Shown here: piece after piece, positions 1 through 11,618 of the stretch
Layout of the letters: each line of letters opens with the position of its first letter
How positions within the stretch are numbered: the first letter of the stretch is position 1
Origin: Anthoceros angustus
Taxonomy: Eukaryota > Streptophyta > Anthocerotopsida > Anthocerotales > Anthocerotaceae
Direction: 5' to 3'
Length of the DNA stretch: 64,000 nucleotides
Assembly (NCBI GenBank): GCA_010909165.1
Contig: VJWM01000118.1
Coordinates: forward strand, 744,001-808,000
Translations under genes and position numbers: made by a program
Notes under the pieces: model-generated
Told to the model about the DNA's origin: nothing
Databases searched by the model: none
Seen by the model: the letters and a program-made list of their open reading frames with translations, nothing else

Positions 1-1
1 G

Positions 2-2269
2 GTGGACTCCAAAGAGCTATGTGACAGCAAGAGAATGGAGTCCAGCATTGTGAGCTTCGAGTCACAAATGCACCTCCTGGCTCTCAATGCTGGCAATGCT
101 GAGGAGGGAATCCGGTCCAAAAGATTGGACATCACCACCAGTTCCGGGGGTTGCCAACTGAGGGAGGTAAGGAAGGCGAAAACGGAGCCAGGGGATGGAT
201 CACAGAAAGCTACGACTTGTCCTGCCTTGGACTACATAGGTCAGGTCTTCGAGAAGTACGCAACCAGCCCACCTCTTCAGGAAACCAAGAAGGATCTTTC
301 CATTCAGCTGGTTCTGGGAGCAGGAATCCAAGAGCAAGCCAAGCAGCCGTGCATAAACTACGTTGACAGTTCGCTGACAACCATCGAACGACACCGAGGC
401 AAGGATTTCTCAGACCTTGACATCGACATCCGCGCCGACGCGTTTAATGACTGCTTTGATGACGAAGGCCAGCTTGAAGGAAGCAGAGACGATAGAAACC
501 TCAGAGCCGTGGGAGATTTCACTCAGACCCTTGTATGCTTGATCCCGATACAGATAGCTCGTGCCGAGAAGAACACCTTGCGACCCTTGAGTGATGGCCT
601 GCAGCTCCCGCCTAACATCGACTACACCGACGCTGTGTCTCTGGCCACTGTCATCCGGTTCGGGTTCTATGACGCAGTGCTAGCGCAGTGGCAGGGACCC
701 ATCAAAGTCATCTCATCCATGGGAAAACAGAGCAGTGGAAAATCTTACCTTCTCAACCATCTGAGCGGGTCCTTGCTTGATGTGGCTGGAGGACGTTGCA
801 CCGATGGTGTGTGGATGACCCTGAGGCCAACCCAGAATTGTATGTATGTGCTGCTAGACTTCGAGGGCCTAGGAAGCTTCGAAAGGAGTGAACAAGAAGA
901 CATGCTGCTTTCCATCCTGAATGCTGCTGTGAGCAACATCACCATCTTCAACAAGAAGGTAACTAGGCCGCTGCATTTGGACAAATTACTGGAATCTCTG
1001 CTTGCATCTTGCTTGAATGGATCCCTGCAAAGGACGAAGGGGCTCCTGTGACAATCTGAAACTTTCTCATCTGCCTTGACGTTGTTCTTGAACCAGGACT
1101 TCCACCTTGATAAGGAGACAGAGGCCGTGTTTCAAAGATTTCAGAGTGGAGTACGCTTGGTGAAGCAGGACACTAAGCTCTTCAAAGGCATGTTCTACAT
1201 GGCTATCAAGGATGTGGACACGGATGATGTGGAAGATCTCAAGGTCGAGTTTGTTAAGAAAATCCGGCACATGTGCAGCAAGTCGGAGGAGAACTTCCTG
1301 GCCAAAATGTATGGAGGCCACGTCGAGATTGCTGCCATGCCTCCTTCCAGAAACAAGAGTTTCATGACAGCATCTGTGCAATCCAAGCAACTGTGGAGGA
1401 CTTGGTAGCAGTTCAGCACAACGGGGGAAATCTAGCAACCGACCTGAAGCTGGTGATGGCTCAGATCTGTGCCAAAGACTGGTCCCCTATTGACACAAAG
1501 CGAGCGGCTCTGAAGGCTGATCTGCTCCGCAAGCACTTCCGCACAGCCATCGCTCTTGGAAGACTGCAGGGGAAGGACGGAGACCCCCTGGTAGACTTCG
1601 ACAGGCAGGAGGCCATACCCGAGCTCCCGGTCCAGCTCCATGGCCAGAGCTTCGAAGTACCAGACACGGACCTGGAGCTCTCTCCTTACCAGGACAGCCA
1701 GGTGGTTGGCAACATACTTGAGATGATGAGGCACAAGTTTGAGCTTGTTTTCCCCAGGTCAGGAACCGATGACGAGGTTTGGCATTCCAACTGAGAAATT
1801 CTTGCTTGCTCTGGCAGACAGACGCCGCATCAGAGTGCTGGACTGGCTGGATCGCAACACATCAGAGTTCCAAAAGAATGCAGACGTGCAAACCCTGCGC
1901 ATGAAGGCTGTTGCAATGCTTGCAGAGCTGAAGCAAACCCTGTCTCTTTGCAGCTGCAAATGCCAGATCTGCTTCCTTCGCTGTGTTCTTGAAAAGTCTC
2001 ATCCTCAGAACACACCTGCATGGGAGGCCATGTCTGCTCACAGGTCTGCACCTACTGCAGCCAAGAGAGCTCAGGGGAACACAACGACTGCACGGATGCC
2101 AGCGGCCACGAAGGCCCGCATGACTGCAAGACTCGAAGCCATACCTGCGGGAAGCAGTGCCATCTCTTCAACGTATCATCGCACTGCAATCAAGTCTGTG
2201 CTTTAAGGCCGAGCCATGCCGGAAACCATCTCTGTAACACCAGCCAACACATGTGCAACCAGACCTGCT
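2..2269 (+). CDS. GB1-type GTPase / Cys-rich / vWA gene, 5' part (duplicate unit A, frameshifted)
   Basis: The protein is open through the left window edge. A GB1/RHD3-type G domain follows a roughly 230-residue leader: P-loop GKQSSGKSYLLNHL near 720-760, a GGRCTDGVWM switch-like segment near 790-815, and G3 motif LDFEGLGSFERSEQED near 855-900. An intron fits at 959-1096 (AAG|gtaact ... ccag|GAC), joining TIFNKK to DFHLDKETEAVFQRF. Downstream comes an alpha-helical stretch, then Cys/His-rich repeats (about 1950-2269). Compared with unit B this copy has lost one base near 1349, two near 1792 and one near 2005, each breaking the frame. Large GB1 GTPases (GBP, VLIG, RHD3) act in membrane remodelling or cell-autonomous defence; the role here is unknown. 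I read 2-2269 plus 4319-5943 as the ancestral gene, with 2270-4318 being a duplicate. Confidence 0.75.
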
Positions 2270-4330
2270 CCTGCCTTGGACTACATAGGTCAGGTCTTCG
2301 AGAAGTACGCAACCAGCCCACCTCTTCAGGAAACCAAGAAGGATCTTTCCATTCAGCTGGTTCTGGGAGCAGGAATCCAAGAGCAAGCCAAGCAGCCGTG
2401 CATAAACTACGTTGACAGTTCGCTGACAACCATCGAACGACACCGAGGCAAGGATTTCTCAGACCTTGACATCGACATCCGCGCCGACGCGTTTAATGAC
2501 TGCTTTGATGACGAAGGCCAGCTTGAAGGAAGCAGAGACGATAGAAACCTCAGAGCCGTGGGAGATTTCACTCAGACCCTTGTATGCTTGATCCCGATAC
2601 AGATAGCTCGTGCCGAGAAGAACACCTTGCGACCCTTGAGTGATGGCCTGCAGCTCCCGCCTAACATCGACTACACCGACGCTGTGTCTCTGGCCACTGT
2701 CATCCGGTTCGGGTTCTATGACGCAGTGCTAGCGCAGTGGCAGGGACCCATCAAAGTCATCTCATCCATGGGAAAACAGAGCAGTGGAAAATCTTACCTT
2801 CTCAACCATCTGAGCGGGTCCTTGCTTGATGTGGCTGGAGGACGTTGCACCGATGGTGTGTGGATGGATGACCCTGAGGCCAACCCAGAATTGTATGTAT
2901 GTGCTGCTAGACTTCGAGGGCCTAGGAAGCTTCGAAAGGAGTGAACAAGAAGACATGCTGCTTTCCATCCTGAATGCTGCTGTGAGCAACATCACCATCT
3001 TCAACAAGAAGGTAACTAGGCCGCTGCATTTGGACAAATTACTGGAATCTCTGCTTGCATCTTGCTTGAATGGATCCTGCAAAGGACGAAGGGGCTCCTG
3101 TGACAATCTGAAACTTTCTCATCTGCCTTGACGTTGTTCTTGAACCAGGACTTCCACCTTGATAAGGAGACAGAGGCCGTGTTTCAAAGATTTCAGAGTG
3201 GAGTACGCTTGGTGAAGCAGGACACTAAGCTCTTCAAGGCATGTTCTACATGGCTATCAAGGATGTGGACACGGATGATGTGGAAGATCTCAAGGTCGAG
3301 TTTGTTAAGAAAATCCGGCACATGTGCAGCAAGTCGGAGGAGAACTTCCTGGCCAAAATGTATGGAGGCCACGTCGAGATTGCTGCCATGCCTCCCTTCC
3401 AGAAACAAGAGTTTCATGACAGCATCTGTGCAATCCAAGCAACTGTGGAGGACTTGGTAGCAGTTCAGCACAACGGGGGAAATCTAGCAACCGACCTGAA
3501 GCTGGTGATGGCTCAGATCTGTGCCAAAGACTGGTCCCCTATTGACACAAAGCGAGCGGCTCTGAAGGCTGATCTGCTCCGCAAGCACTTCCGCACAGCC
3601 ATCGCTCTTGGAAGACTGCAGGGGAAGGACAGACCCCTGGTAGACTTCGACAGGCAGGAGGCCATACCTGAGCTCCCGGTCCAGCTCCATGGCCAGAGCT
3701 TCGAAGTACCAGACACGGACCTGGAGCTCTCTCCTTACCAGGACAGCCAGGTGGTTGGCAACATACTTGAGATGATGAGGCACAAGTTTGAGCTTGTTTT
3801 CCCCAGGTCAGGAACCGATGACGAGGTTTGGCATTCCAACTTCGAGAAATTCTTGCTTGCTCTGGCAGACAGACGCCGCATCAGAGTGCTGGACTGGCTG
3901 GATCGCAACACATCAGAGTTCCAAAAGAATGCAGACGTGCAAACCCTGCGCATGAAGGCTGTTGCAATGCTTGCAGAGCTGAAGCAAACCCTGTCTCTTT
4001 GCAGCTGCAAATGCCAGATCTGCTTCCTTCGCTGTGTTCTTGAAAAGTCTCATCCCTCAGAACACACCTGCATGGGAGGCCATGTCTGCTCACAGGTCTG
4101 CACCTACTGCAGCCAAGAGAGCTCGGGGGAACACAACGACTGCACGGATGCCAGCGGCCACGAAGGCCCGCATGACTGCAAGACTCGAAGCCATACCTGC
4201 GGGAAGCAGTGCCATCTCTTCAACGTATCATCGCACTGCAATCAAGTCTGTGCTTTAAGGCCGAGCCATGCCGGAAACCATCTCTGTAACACCAGCCAAC
4301 ACATGTGCAACCAGACCTGCTCCCTGCCTT
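221..4330. repeat. intragenic tandem duplication, two units of about 2.05 kb
   Basis: Unit A 221-2269 and unit B 2270-4322 are nearly identical. The 8-mer cctgcctt occurs at 221, at the unit junction (2270) and at 4323, so the breakpoints share microhomology. The reading frame entering unit B from the Cys-rich end of unit A is not the G-domain frame. Differences between units are mostly 1-4 base indels. Confidence 0.9.
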
Positions 4331-5943
4331 CCTGCAACAACTCCTGCGCCTACCCGTTCGATGCTCAGGGCCACAACAGGCATGCTTGCAAGGAGTACAG
4401 GTGCCTCAAGAACTGCTCAATGCAGGGCTGCAACAGGAAATGCGCATCCCCTGACCACTTCCACGCTCTGGGCAGCGACAAACATCTCTGCGGATACGAG
4501 CATGCCTGCAGAGGAGTGTGTGAGCAACCAGGGGCCTGCCAGATAGTCACCGAGCTCTCCAAGCTTGCCAGGAGGTTCTCAGGCAAGAGAAGCCTCTTCG
4601 AGTACGAGCATGCCTCGGAGAACAAGGGGATCAAGAAGAACTGCAGCATCCCCATCCCTATCGGCCAAGAACGGCATCAAGGCCCCCATGCTTGCCACAC
4701 TGAAGCCCTCCACTACTGCGAAGCTCGCTGCCAGGCTTGTGGGTACATCTGCAACCTTCAGTCCGGGCACGCAGGCCGGCACGACACCACCCACGGCCAC
4801 ATGAGGGATGTCAAGTTTGTGTCAGAGCAGGAAGAGATCGACATCGTGGACAGGAAGTATGTGTGGGGAGAGTCGGGGATGGCAGAGATGTGCATGATGC
4901 ATTGCAAGGCTCAGGGCAGAGGCCACATACATCTGATCAAGTGTGGAGCTTCCGAGCCTGGTGGAACCTGCGCCAAGGACTTGTACCCCGACGCCCGGCA
5001 TGCGACGAGGGAGTATGGCCCAGACTTCAAGGTCCCCAAAGACGAGCTCACACATGCAGCATACTGGCGGCACTTGGGATTCCGAGACCCATGCCAGGAG
5101 GAAGACAGAAAGGAGTTCGCCCTCTGCAACCACTACTGCACATCGGAGGACCATGAGCAGCCCAACTCCAAGAGATCCTTCTGCATGGAGAAACTCTGGC
5201 ATGACCCTGTGCCTCCTCCTGCTCCTGACAAGCTTGCCAAGCTCCATGGCTATGTCACCAGAGATGGGCACCGCTTCGGATGCAAGCATGTCACCGACAC
5301 GGCCAACCACATCATCTTCGTCATAGACAGGTCTGGCTCCATGTCCAAAGACGACATCAAGCCCTCCATGCGGGAGTTCCGAAACCGGCATGACAACAGG
5401 CTGGGATGCGTATACGAAGCCATCTACAGGTTCGTGCGGTCTCGGATCAAGGCCCAGAGTTTGTCTTCCATTGAGGAGGATAAGATTTCCATCATCCTGT
5501 TCTCGGAGCCGGGGACCGCCAAGATTGTGGTGAGGAGAAGGGAAATAGGCGACCTGCCGGTGTACGAACTTCTCAACCATTTCTGCACCTTCATTGGAAC
5601 TTTTTACTCCGACGGGCTCCAGTTGGCGGCCACCGTGATGAAGGAGGCTTTGGTATCCATTTCCGACCAGCACAGAGACCCTGTGGTGATCTTCCTCAGC
5701 GACGGCGTGAACGACGACGGCGCCAGCCCCCTCTTCGTCATCGAGGAAATGCGACAGATGGATCCCAGGCTTGTGCTGCATACCATCCTGTTTGGGAAGA
5801 AGCGAGTGAGCAGTGCCATGTTGCAAGCCATGGCTGACAGCGGGAAAGGCCAGTTCCAAGTGAGCATCGACGAGGTGCAGCTGGCCAAGAGCTTCGAGGG
5901 TTTTGCAAACAGTCTTCGAGCCCCTGTAACAGCCCTGATGTAG
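2270..5943 (+). CDS. GB1-type GTPase / Cys-rich / vWA gene, duplicate unit B and 3' end
   Basis: Unit B repeats the G domain, then runs into unique 3' sequence. From 3241 to the TAG at 5941-5943 it is open for 900 codons: the helical segment, a Cys/His-rich array (about 4060-4540, spaced C..C and H..C pairs reminiscent of NFX1-type zinc fingers), a linker with more Cys/His (4640-5180), and a C-terminal vWA domain (about 5300-5940). The vWA has MIDAS residues DRSGSMS near 5325, a TFYSDG Thr near 5600, and FLSDGVND near 5690. The 5' part is damaged: a 4-base duplication at about 2864-2867 shifts frame after DGVWM, and one base is missing near 3236. An intron equivalent to that of unit A lies at about 3011-3148. 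A role in metal-dependent ligand binding coupled to a GTPase is inference from the domains. Confidence 0.8.
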
Positions 5944-6794
5944 AATTCTGTTCTCAGTTCACACCTCCTTCATTCTCACATGGGCAGCTTTCCGTGCCCT
6001 CTTCCACTTTGTTCTTCTCCCATATGTTCTCTATCCTTTCAAGGAAGCAGCGAGAGGAAACCCCGGGCTTACAGAATGATGATAAATATCAGACTCCACT
6101 GCTTCCGCTTCTGTACTTAATTTTCTTCGATTTTGTACTTACTTTACAGCAATTAAGATTCTATTATGCAACTTCCCTAAGAAACTAAATGCTTCTTGAA
6201 CATTGAAGCACTTCGATCTCCGTCCTGGCTTCGGAAGGAACATTGGCGAGCATTCCAGAAGATTTCCCTAGACTACGTGCAACCAAGAAGCCGAAGCCCC
6301 GAGTTAAATTGGAATCCCTAACATTTGTATCAAGAAGTTCCCGCTTGCTTACTTAAGGATCCAAGGAGAAGGTGAGGTATCTTACCATCCATTCCCCCGA
6401 CCTGCTTTACGTGCGCTGGGATGCATCTGAGCTAGGCGAATGTGATATCATCGATTCCACAGATCTACTTTGTCTTTCCTGTGCAGGAATTTTTCGAGCA
6501 ATACGAGACGGATAACATTATGGTGCAAACTTCGTACGATCGAGCACACTCGAGATCATAGGGCCTCCATGCAGCGAGTGATGAATCGAAGGAATGAGGG
6601 ATAAATCAAGTCGTCGTCCTCCTACTAGCCATCTTATTGCTACCAGGCATCGAGTTCTATTCCTTAAATCTATTCGTCCTCTTCTTGGATCTATTATTTA
6701 TTGCCTGCAGTTGGCTCAGCCTGATATGCGAGCGTTCATATGCAGTGCGAGAGGGAGCTGAATAGAATGAGAACAACAAGGTTCTCAATCTGCG
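5944..6794. other. 3' flank and spacer, no gene seen
   Basis: This stretch lies downstream of the vWA gene stop. A short open frame (5994-6188) has no recognisable features. The sequence becomes more AT-rich toward the right and nothing else stands out. Confidence 0.6.
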
Positions 6795-7223
6795 ATGGTG
6801 GACGACCATAGAAAAGGTCTTGGAAACTCACCTTCAAAGAGGAAGAGAAAGAGAGATGAATCTAATCATATGCATGACTCTGATAATGAGGAAGAGGCAA
6901 GCAGAAATAGAGGATGCTATGACCATGAAAGAAACAGAATTGAAGAACTCAGTTCATCGTCAGACTCTGACTTCGGTTATAGTTTCTCCACGGACAGTTC
7001 CTCTTCAGACAGGTCGGCTAAAAGCTCATCCAGTTCTATGGCCAGTTTGACTGAAAGTTCAAGCGAAGGTTTCATTAAAATTTTAACTAAAATGTTTCCA
7101 GACTCTACAATTAGAGCTGGGAGTATACCACATAGTTATGTTATCATTGAAAATAGTGGAGAATTTTGTGTCATTGAAAATAGTGGAGAATTTCATCTTG
7201 CGTACTTTAAACCCACGAAGTGA
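6795..7223 (+). CDS. Ser-rich acidic orphan protein, 142 aa
   Basis: Intronless open frame from ATG 6795 to TGA 7221-7223. The N-terminus is basic with a possible nuclear localisation signal (KRKRKRD near residue 16). An acidic patch (DSDNEEE) and a long Ser/Asp-rich tract (about residues 50-90) follow. The C-terminal third is more ordinary and contains a short internal duplication, IENSGEF twice in tandem (7147-7193). It sits alone between AT-rich spacers with no neighbour to suggest a role. I do not recognise a family; it may be a young gene or a fragment. Composition differs from the flanks (AT-rich, stop-dense), which favours real coding. Confidence 0.4.
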   Translation: MVDDHRKGLGNSPSKRKRKRDESNHMHDSDNEEEASRNRGCYDHERNRIEELSSSSDSDFGYSFSTDSSSSDRSAKSSSSSMASLTESSSEGFIKILTKMFPDSTIRAGSIPHSYVIIENSGEFCVIENSGEFHLAYFKPTK

Positions 7224-8265
7224 TCCAAAGAAGTCTATAATATAGTGATTAATATTAGTCAAGAGGTATTTATGATATATATTTGGACGTTGAGTTGAAG
7301 ATAGAATCTTTTATAAACTTGAGTTAAACTATATTATTATTTTATTAGTTCAATATTAATATATATTACGTAAATAGTTTAGCATCATAATACATAATTT
7401 GTCTCTAACCTTTTATTAATCTTTTTAGCTTCAATGTATATATTGAATGGTTTTAAGATCTTTTTATTGCTTCCAATTCATTGTCGGGACTACGTCTATA
7501 TGGTTTATACATATGAAGAATATTTTAATAATTAATAAATTACTTTGCCAATAAAATTGACTAAAAAGAGATGGTTGTCCTAGGAAGTAAGATAGACAAA
7601 ATGAGAAACAACTACATAATGATCACTCAATGCAAACTAGTTACTTCTTGGCTAAAAAACGTAGGCTGCATAATCCTTGAGCTATGTGGGCATTCTCCAA
7701 AACACATCATTGTTGTTGGTTTGAGATTCGTTCTTATGGTATTTGTACATAGTATGATTTCCATTGCCTAAGTCATATTGGCTGCAAGGGTTTTCAAAAT
7801 GTAGGTATACAATGATAGCAATTTTTATAGCTTCATGATATTTCAGATACATGTTTCTGCATGTCAATCGCCATGCCCTTATCACATCTGCAATATACCC
7901 TGCAAGGTCCCATGTGACTAGACAGATGAAAACTTCTTACTCATTGTATGAAAATTCCACACTATGAATAGATGAAAACTTCATTTGTGTGGCAATGCCT
8001 CATCGTACAAACTCTATACCGGTCTTCTCCAGGCAAACATAGATTAGATGGAAAACCCTTCAAGTAACATTTCTTAAATATAAATATAATTTTTTAAAAA
8101 AGAATAATTATATTTATACTTTTAAAAGATATATTATTCATACCTTACTTTATATAGGGAAGGTGTGATTTTGACTTTGATATCTCATCAAAAAAGCCTC
8201 TATATACAGTCAGACCCCTCTAATTGGGAACAATTGGGAGTAGCAAATTTCGTCCCATTTAGAGG
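7224..8265. other. AT-rich intergenic DNA
   Basis: Strongly AT-rich with no supported gene. Near 8205-8225 the stretch cagtcagacccctctaat resembles the TIR start of pogo/Tigger-like transposons and follows TA, but no matching inverted end was found. Confidence 0.5.
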
Positions 8266-8302
8266 GGTTTAGGGGTTTAGGGTTTAGGGTTTAGGGTTTA
8301 GG
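8262..8302 (+). repeat. telomere-like TTTAGGG run (interstitial)
   Basis: About five consecutive TTTAGGG-type heptamers, the first slightly imperfect (gggtttagggg), ending in tttaggtttggg. This is the Arabidopsis-type plant telomere unit, internal to the window and adjacent to a minisatellite. Confidence 0.85.
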
Positions 8303-8335
8303 TTTGGGTGTAAATAAATAAGATAAATTTCTAAG

Positions 8336-8611
8336 GAAACTTGATGCCCTCTAACATCGAGCGCCTCTAGGTAGGGATGAAAGGTTTCTGCGGAAACTTT
8401 GATGCCATCTACCACTCTAACATCGAGCGCCTCTAGGTAGGGATGAAAGGTTTCCGCGGAAACTTTGATGCCATCTACCACTCTAACATCGAGCGCCTCT
8501 AGGTAGGGATGAAAGGTTTCCGCGGAAACTTTGATGCCATCTACCACTCTAACATCGAGCGCCTCTAGGTAGGGATGAAAGGTTTCCGCGGAAACTTTGA
8601 TGCCATCTACC
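8336..8611. repeat. 66-bp minisatellite, about four units
   Basis: Units with aggtagggatgaaaggttt begin at 8369, 8435, 8501 and 8567, a 66-bp period; the first unit is shortened by about 10 bp. Units are almost identical, indicating recent expansion. Because 66 is a multiple of three, the minus strand stays open (8613-8284) and would read a perfect 22-residue repeat beginning VVDGIKVSAETF; no start or splice context supports translation. Confidence 0.9.
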
Positions 8612-8619
8612 AATCACAA

Positions 8620-10450
8620 GGTAGACTAATAGAGTATGAGGTGGAGAGTAGTGATGCGCATGACTACGAATTTAAACTGGGCAAAAGCTTTTTTCACCAA
8701 TGCCGCAAAGCTCAACAAGACCTCTTTCCACCTTTTGCAGCAAAGCTCAATAAAGAGCTTTTCCACCTTTACAGAAATGCTCGACAAGTGCTCCCTTTAA
8801 CCTTTGCAGCAAACTTGCGTGCTATAATGCTCGTCTTCACTTAACTTGTCCTTTACACTCAACAAGTCCCTCGTCTTCATTAGATCTCTCTCTCCCAAGT
8901 GAGAGGAGCTCGAGTTAGACATCTGTTGGTCCAATTTAGTTGTAGTTGAGCACATTTTGTGCACAGCAATATCAAAGCCAATAAGATAAAAATAACAAAG
9001 CCAATAAGATAATCCGCCCGACAAATCAACATGACCGCACCGGTTTGGCATGGTACCTTGCCCCTACGACTAGTCAAGGTGATATAAATATTGCTTAAAT
9101 ACTGCTCATTGTTTAGCTCATCTGCCCACAGAAGTTCCCATGCACTCTTCCCATAAGCCAACTTCCAGATCCCCAATCCAACACGAGTGCAGGTCTTCAA
9201 ATGAGATGTCCAGTCCACTTTCAGCACTACCAGGACAGCAAGTTCTGACCAGAACCACTCTGGAGAGAAGCATGGTTCTGCTTCTGCCCATCCGACTCCT
9301 GCTCCTAGTACGTCCAAGAGGAGCATCGAGCCATACAAAGCAACAAGATGTGTAGATACATATCCTGGTCACCTAGTATGCCTTGCTGCCTGCATCCACT
9401 TGTATGGCAACGAAGTGACAAAACTCAAAAGACCCTTAGCTATACGACCTAGTTAGGGGACTCTAACAAAGAACGCGCACAAATCGTCTTCCAGGTCCAG
9501 CTGCTACTCCCTGATTGCTCCTAACAGAATCAGGTCCTGATTTTCACTTCAGAGTAGATAATCTAGGTGCGGTATGAAAAACAAGCTGGGATTGACCACT
9601 TTCGTACGGAACCTTGGAATTCGACGCAGCATCATCTCAGCTCCAAATAGTTTTGAAACAGCAGGGCGCCAAGAACTGACAAAATCGTTCTCCACCACTT
9701 GCAGACACACCAAATCGCAGGCAGCTGGTGATAAGGGCTCTTCCGAATACGTGAGTGAGGACATCCTACAGCAGTCTGCTCCACACACGGCGTCGGTTTC
9801 ATCCCACCCTGCTCTCTCAGAGCACCAGTCACTACATTTCCACAAAAGCAAGAAGCACTTGTCTCCCACCTCCCACCCATGGTCCAGAGCATTCTTCACA
9901 ACACAGTCACGCCACAAAAACGCTGACGTGCAACGGACGAGCTAGAGATTAACAAGTGCAAAGAAGGTGTCTAGGACAAGGGCGGCCCAGTATAAGGCAA
10001 GGAACTCCCCAACCCTACATTTTGACATGCGAGAGTGATGTGATGGAACCAGGAAACCAAAGGATCACATGGCAAGGAGCATGGAGAAAATAAGGAACCT
10101 GGCTTTCATGAAGACAATGACGACAATAATGACAAACAATGCCAGGAAAGTCTACATTATCTCAGAGCATGGAAACATAATCGTCATCCAGCCATCCCAA
10201 CTCCCTTCCTCTCATCACTAGAGCACCTAACACAGTTCAGACAGAAATATGACATTTCCATACGCGCACCTCGCATCAGCTCCAAAATTTCTTGTCAAAA
10301 ATTCTCAGAGCAGGGACCCCAGACTGCCCTATCATTGATTGACCTACTTGCTCTAACTACTGCCGGTCATCCCTGGCTGAGAGTGCAGATACTTTGCAGC
10401 AGGAACATAAGATTTGCCGCTGGGATGGACAATGTTCGTTCTAGTGGAGC
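8620..10450. other. intergenic region and SAP18 3' flank
   Basis: Short open frames occur on both strands (for example 9574-9945 plus and 9917-9549 minus, mutually overlapping), but none has family features or a consistent exon structure. The right part is presumably SAP18 3' UTR. Imperfect repeats of a 'gcaaagctcaa...cctcttt/cctttt' motif occur at 8690-8830. Confidence 0.5.
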
Positions 10451-11408
10451 TCAAGGCAGTATAGCAACATCCAAAAAGTCTCCAGTCTGCATCAGGTAAC
10501 CAGAATCAGAGTATGAAGCAATGGAGCCTGTGAACAAAGCTGGATTACATACAAGCATGTCATCTCACAAACCTGGAAACTCAGGTCTGCTAGAGTTTTT
10601 AAATCATCCCCAGCCCGCCTTGAGCCATTTGCATAAGTCAGTCCAACCTGCTTGGACATCAAACTATGTGTCAGCAGGGACTAGGAGGAACAGCACTTCA
10701 ACTAAAGCGGAAGAACCTATCTCCAACAAAACATACATTTCTGATGACATTGCGACCCCGGCGATCTGGGTACACGAAAGCAAATGAGAGCTTGGCATCT
10801 CTCCTCCTGGCGGCGGGTGCAACCTCTTTCACCTAGTCTCATTTCAGTGCAGCGTTAAAGTTCACAGGCTTGAAACATCAGCTCTATGGACAGAGAAAGC
10901 TAGGACGACTATGCTTACCAAGTCAGTCAGTTCACGCAGGTTAGCATCCCTCCAGGTGTAGATTTGCACTTCTTCCTTCGGCTCCTTACCTCGGACTGCA
11001 AAGTCCTCTACAGTGTGATGGCCTCCAACCTGCCTCAGAAAAACAGCAGAATAAGACCAGGAGCTGCTAAACTGCAGACTTCCACCAAACATATCACGAA
11101 AGGCACTGACATGCTCACCTTTGTGAAAACACGAAGCAGCAGAGGGCAAGTCTGCAAAAACTCAAGAAACATGATGAATCAAGGTTCGCAATTTTGTTTC
11201 AAACCGCAGAAATCAATTCCATGATCTCTGAACAAACCATTGGAGGGTAACCGGCAGTAACGGGAGGTACAAACTCTACCTTCTCCCTGTCCACAACAAG
11301 CTGCGGGCGGGGAGGACCTCCAGGTCCCATCCCCATGTTACGCTGCATCGGCAGTCGTGGCGGCCTTGGTTGCACATCTGGGGCTGCTGCCATTTCGATG
11401 TTATCCAA
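10451..11408 (-). CDS. SAP18: SAP18 (histone deacetylase complex / ASAP-PSAP subunit)
   Basis: Six exons join without a lesion to 159 residues: 11408-11280, 11151-11119, 11029-10919, 10832-10737, 10647-10573, 10486-10451 (stop TGA). All introns are GT-AG and all joins fall between codons. Diagnostic SAP18 stretches are TCPLLLRVFTK, then VQIYTWRDANLRELTDL, LSFAFVYPDRRGRN, and TGDFLDVAILP at the end. The N-terminus is a Pro/Gly/Met-rich tail ending DREK, as in plant SAP18. The ubiquitin-like fold protein belongs to the Sin3-HDAC and ASAP/PSAP (RNPS1, ACIN1/Pinin) complexes in the nucleus, linking chromatin silencing and splicing. Its start codon lies 210 bp from that of APC10 in the opposite direction. 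Confidence 0.95.
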
Positions 11409-11618
11409 CGCTTCCGCTTACTGCGCCTCCTCCTGCGACAGTCGTCTACCTTCCACTTCCACCCGGAGAGCCAAATTCCTGGAGGTTTCAACGGTCGATC
11501 CTACTTCTTGTTCCACCTAGTTACTGCACAGCAGCTCGGTATTCAAGCGATCACGGGAGTATGATTATCTAGGGTTTCGAGTTTCTAAAGGCTCGGTTCA
11601 ACGATGTGAGTTCCTGCC
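11409..11618. promoter_or_regulatory. shared divergent promoter region SAP18 / APC10
   Basis: Only 210 bp separate the two start codons, so both 5' UTRs and core promoters must fit here or overlap. No TATA box is evident. The stretch includes CT-rich and cacagcagctcgg sequence. Bidirectional use is inferred from geometry alone. Confidence 0.6.

Noticed and set aside
4822-5859. 345-codon minus-strand open frame
   Set aside because: Shadow of the vWA/Cys-rich coding strand, whose motifs are clear.
8200-8265. pogo/Tigger or mariner-type DNA transposon
   Set aside because: Only one TIR-like end (cagtcagacc after TA) was seen; no inverted partner or transposase nearby.
8336-8611. CRISPR-like array
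   Set aside because: Units are contiguous identical repeats without unique spacers, and the DNA is eukaryotic.
8284-8613. Protein with perfect 22-residue repeats on the minus strand
   Set aside because: Follows automatically from a 66-bp minisatellite period; it ends in the telomere-like run and has no start context.
9549-9945. Overlapping 122-123-codon frames on both strands
   Set aside because: They shadow each other, neither has recognisable domains, and the location fits SAP18 3' flank.
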